From: UBA2108 sp963925495
GTDB lineage: Bacteria; Bacteroidota; Bacteroidia; Flavobacteriales_G; Salibacteraceae
Assembly (NCBI GenBank): GCA_963925495.1
Contig: CAWUST010000019.1
Span: 1-25,244, forward strand
DNA length: 25,244 bases
Reading direction: 5' to 3'
Shown piece by piece: positions 23,399-25,244 of this stretch. Below the pieces are notes generated by a model. That model was not told where the DNA came from. It ran no database searches and was given only the letters and a program-made list of their open reading frames with translations. Position numbers and translations under genes: made by a program. Within the stretch, counting starts at the first letter, position 1. Each line of letters opens with the position of its first letter.

Positions 23399-24556
23399 TT
23401 AAGCAGATGCTTTAATTCGTTTTAGACGTTTCTTAATATTTCCTTCTACTACATAGTGATCAATTAACGGAGCCATTACATTCATAAATAAAATGGCCAT
23501 CATAATACCTTCAGGATAAGCCGGGTTTACAACCCGAATGAGAATCCCCAACACTCCGCAGAAAAAACCATAAATCCATTTTCCAGTTGCCGTTTGGGAG
23601 GCGCTTACTGGGTCAGTAGCCATAAAGACCATCCCGAAAAAGAAGCCACCCAACATTAATTGGTGAACTGCAGGAATTTGCATATAAGCATTGTTTACTC
23701 CAAGTAAATTGAAAATCATTCCCATTACATATCCTCCAATGAGCATAGACAACATAATTCTCCAACTTCCAATTCCTGAATAAATAAGTATGCCTGCACC
23801 AATTACAATAGCAATAACTGAAGTTTCCCCAACAGAGCCAGGGATCCAGCCTATCATAGAATCCATTAAACTTGGAATTCCTTTAACTCCCTGCGCTACA
23901 GCATTTCCTAATGCCGTAGCACCAGAATATCCGTCAACGGTTTTCATTCCATCTAGAGCAACCCATACTTTATCGCCACTCATTTTTGTAGGATAAGCAA
24001 AAAACAAAAATGCTCTTGCCGTAAGTGCAGGGTTTAAGATATTCATTCCTGTACCACCAAAAACTTCTTTACCAAATACTACTGCAAAAGCGGTAGCAAC
24101 TGCAACCATCCAAAGTGGAACTTCAACTGGCATAATTAAAGGAATCAGTATTCCAGAAACTAAAAAGCCTTCTTGAATAGCATGTCCGTTTTTAATACAG
24201 AAAACGAATTCTATACCTAAGCCAACTCCATAAGACACAATAATCAAAGGAAGAACTTTCAATGCTCCGTAAAGAAACATATCCAAAAACTGTGCGTCTT
24301 CGCCTACGGCAGAATAATGCTGAAAACCGACATTCCACATTCCAAATAATAGGCAAGGAACTAGTGCAAGCACCACTGTAATCATTGTTCTTTTTAAATC
24401 AATACCATCTCTAATGTGCGCTCCTTTTTTAGTAGAATGACCGGGAACAAATAGAAAGGTTTCAAAGCCATCAAAAAGTGGCCATAGTTTTTCAAACTTT
24501 CCGCCTTTTTCGAAGGGAGGTTTTAAACTTTCGAGTATATTCTTAAACAATTTCAT
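23399..24556 (-). CDS. nqrB: Na+-NQR subunit B (covalent FMN, Na+ channel)
   Basis: This 385-residue multi-helix membrane subunit is thought to carry the sodium path and the quinone-side flavins. The FMN attachment motif YSGATALGN places the modified threonine at Thr214. Other hallmarks are GKEVFGGTGMNILNPALTARAFLFFAYP near 162-189 and FMATDPVSASQT in the C-terminal part. It begins 4 bases after the nqrA stop. Confidence 0.98.
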   Translation of the reverse strand: MKLFKNILESLKPPFEKGGKFEKLWPLFDGFETFLFVPGHSTKKGAHIRDGIDLKRTMITVVLALVPCLLFGMWNVGFQHYSAVGEDAQFLDMFLYGALKVLPLIIVSYGVGLGIEFVFCIKNGHAIQEGFLVSGILIPLIMPVEVPLWMVAVATAFAVVFGKEVFGGTGMNILNPALTARAFLFFAYPTKMSGDKVWVALDGMKTVDGYSGATALGNAVAQGVKGIPSLMDSMIGWIPGSVGETSVIAIVIGAGILIYSGIGSWRIMLSMLIGGYVMGMIFNLLGVNNAYMQIPAVHQLMLGGFFFGMVFMATDPVSASQTATGKWIYGFFCGVLGILIRVVNPAYPEGIMMAILFMNVMAPLIDHYVVEGNIKKRLKRIKASA

Positions 24557-24560
24557 ATTT

Positions 24561-25244
24561 CTAGCACTCTTTTTGAATAAGATTTAACCCTTGTCTTACA
24601 ATTTCTTGAACTTCAATTTTTGAAGTACAACCAAACTCACACAATGCAAAATCTTCTGGGGCGACTTCATACGCACCTAAATTTTCCATTGCATCAATAT
24701 CTTGAATCAACATTGCTTTTAAAAGTTGAACTGGGTAAATATCAAAAGGGAAAACTTTTTCATATTCACCAGTCATTACAAATGCTCTTTCTTCGCCATG
24801 CAGTCCCGTTTTCAGACTATATTTCTTATTTGGCATTAACCAAGAGAAAAATGTTTTGGAAAGTGAGAAGTTATTTAACCCAGGCATTAACCATCCCAAG
24901 AAAGCAGCCTCATGATCTTCAGAAATAACTGAAACTTGATGGTGATAAAAGCCTAAATAACCAGCTCCACCAACATTATCTCCAGTTAATACATTCCCTG
25001 AGATGACTCTAAGGTCTCCGTTGTTTAAATTTCCTTTAGTAATAGCTTCAATAGAAGAACCTAAAACCACATTAAAATACTGCGGTGCTTTTACTTCACT
25101 TCCAGTTAAGGCAATACTTCTAGAACCGTCAAATTTTCCAGTTCTTAAAAATGAACCCATAGCGGCTAAATCTTGTGGATTTATAACCCATATCTGTTCA
25201 CCTTTATTAATTGGTTCAATGTTATGAATTTGAACTCCAACATT
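24561..25244 (-). CDS. nqrA: Na+-NQR subunit A, C-terminal half (5' end outside window)
   Basis: The frame is open to the window edge; 227 residues are visible of a protein that is usually about 450 long. The ATG at 25160 is internal, because the codons before it read GEQIWVINPQDLAAMG, a typical NqrA segment. Further signatures are GSFLRTGKFDGSRSIALTG, ISGNVLTGDNV, MPNKKYSLKTGLHGEERAFVMTGEYEKVFP and the cysteine-containing CEFGCTSKIEVQEIVRQGL near the end. NqrA is the cytoplasmic, quinone-associated subunit and the first gene of the operon, so the operon promoter lies outside this window. Confidence 0.97.
   Translation of the reverse strand, partial: NVGVQIHNIEPINKGEQIWVINPQDLAAMGSFLRTGKFDGSRSIALTGSEVKAPQYFNVVLGSSIEAITKGNLNNGDLRVISGNVLTGDNVGGAGYLGFYHHQVSVISEDHEAAFLGWLMPGLNNFSLSKTFFSWLMPNKKYSLKTGLHGEERAFVMTGEYEKVFPFDIYPVQLLKAMLIQDIDAMENLGAYEVAPEDFALCEFGCTSKIEVQEIVRQGLNLIQKEC

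Noticed and set aside
1..25244. Mobile elements, CRISPR arrays, toxin-antitoxin or defence genes
   Set aside because: No transposase, integrase, regularly spaced repeats or defence-type domains were seen; the only tandem repeats are inside coding genes.

Overview
The window is AT-rich and tightly packed, and it reads as a chromosomal segment of a Bacteroidota bacterium, most likely a marine Flavobacteriales (Crocinitomicaceae/Cryomorphaceae-like). This is inferred from several things seen in the sequence. They are the DUF1573-yajC-YbbR-coaE gene order, a transketolase split into two genes, PD40/OmpA and AsmA envelope proteins, the lack of Shine-Dalgarno sequences, and promoter candidates of the TAnnTTTG type. 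A complete-looking Na+-pumping NADH dehydrogenase (Na+-NQR) also fits a marine organism. No mobile element, CRISPR array, phage gene or restriction system was seen.

Layout. At 1-937 (+) lie the end of a hypothetical protein gene, a degenerate second copy of its 3' end, and a UUCG-loop terminator. At 1080-4272 (+) is an operon holding both halves of transketolase with a secreted von Willebrand A (VWA) protein gene between them. It ends at a bidirectional terminator shared with the convergent minus-strand genes. At 4349-10003 (-) are a DUF4920 lipoprotein, a large OmpA/PD40 protein with a pure 24-glutamate tract, and a 923-residue AsmA-like protein. At 10322-14304 (-) are the bifunctional NAD(P)HX repair enzyme, coaE, a YbbR-like protein, yajC and a DUF1573 lipoprotein. 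At 14436-17326 (-) is a compact radC / polysaccharide deacetylase-like / GNAT-like cluster. At 17405-18264 (-) are a small, apparently frameshifted repeat lipoprotein, rpsT and tRNA-Glu, with a good promoter upstream of the tRNA.

The right end, 18401-25244, is the Na+-NQR region. It holds nqrF, E, D, C, B and the C-terminal half of nqrA, all on the minus strand in the order A to F, with a terminator after nqrF. Next comes apbE, which attaches FMN to NqrB and NqrC. On the plus strand is a 63-residue one-helix, four-cysteine protein that resembles the proteobacterial maturation factor NqrM in architecture. Together these would supply the pump, its flavinylation enzyme and possibly an iron-site assembly factor.

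Most of the window is ordinary core genome. The points most worth a second look are the NqrM-like protein and its possibly leaderless promoter, the VWA gene inside the transketolase operon, the (GAA)24 tract in the OmpA protein, the frameshifted lipoprotein tail, and the duplicated gene end at the left edge.
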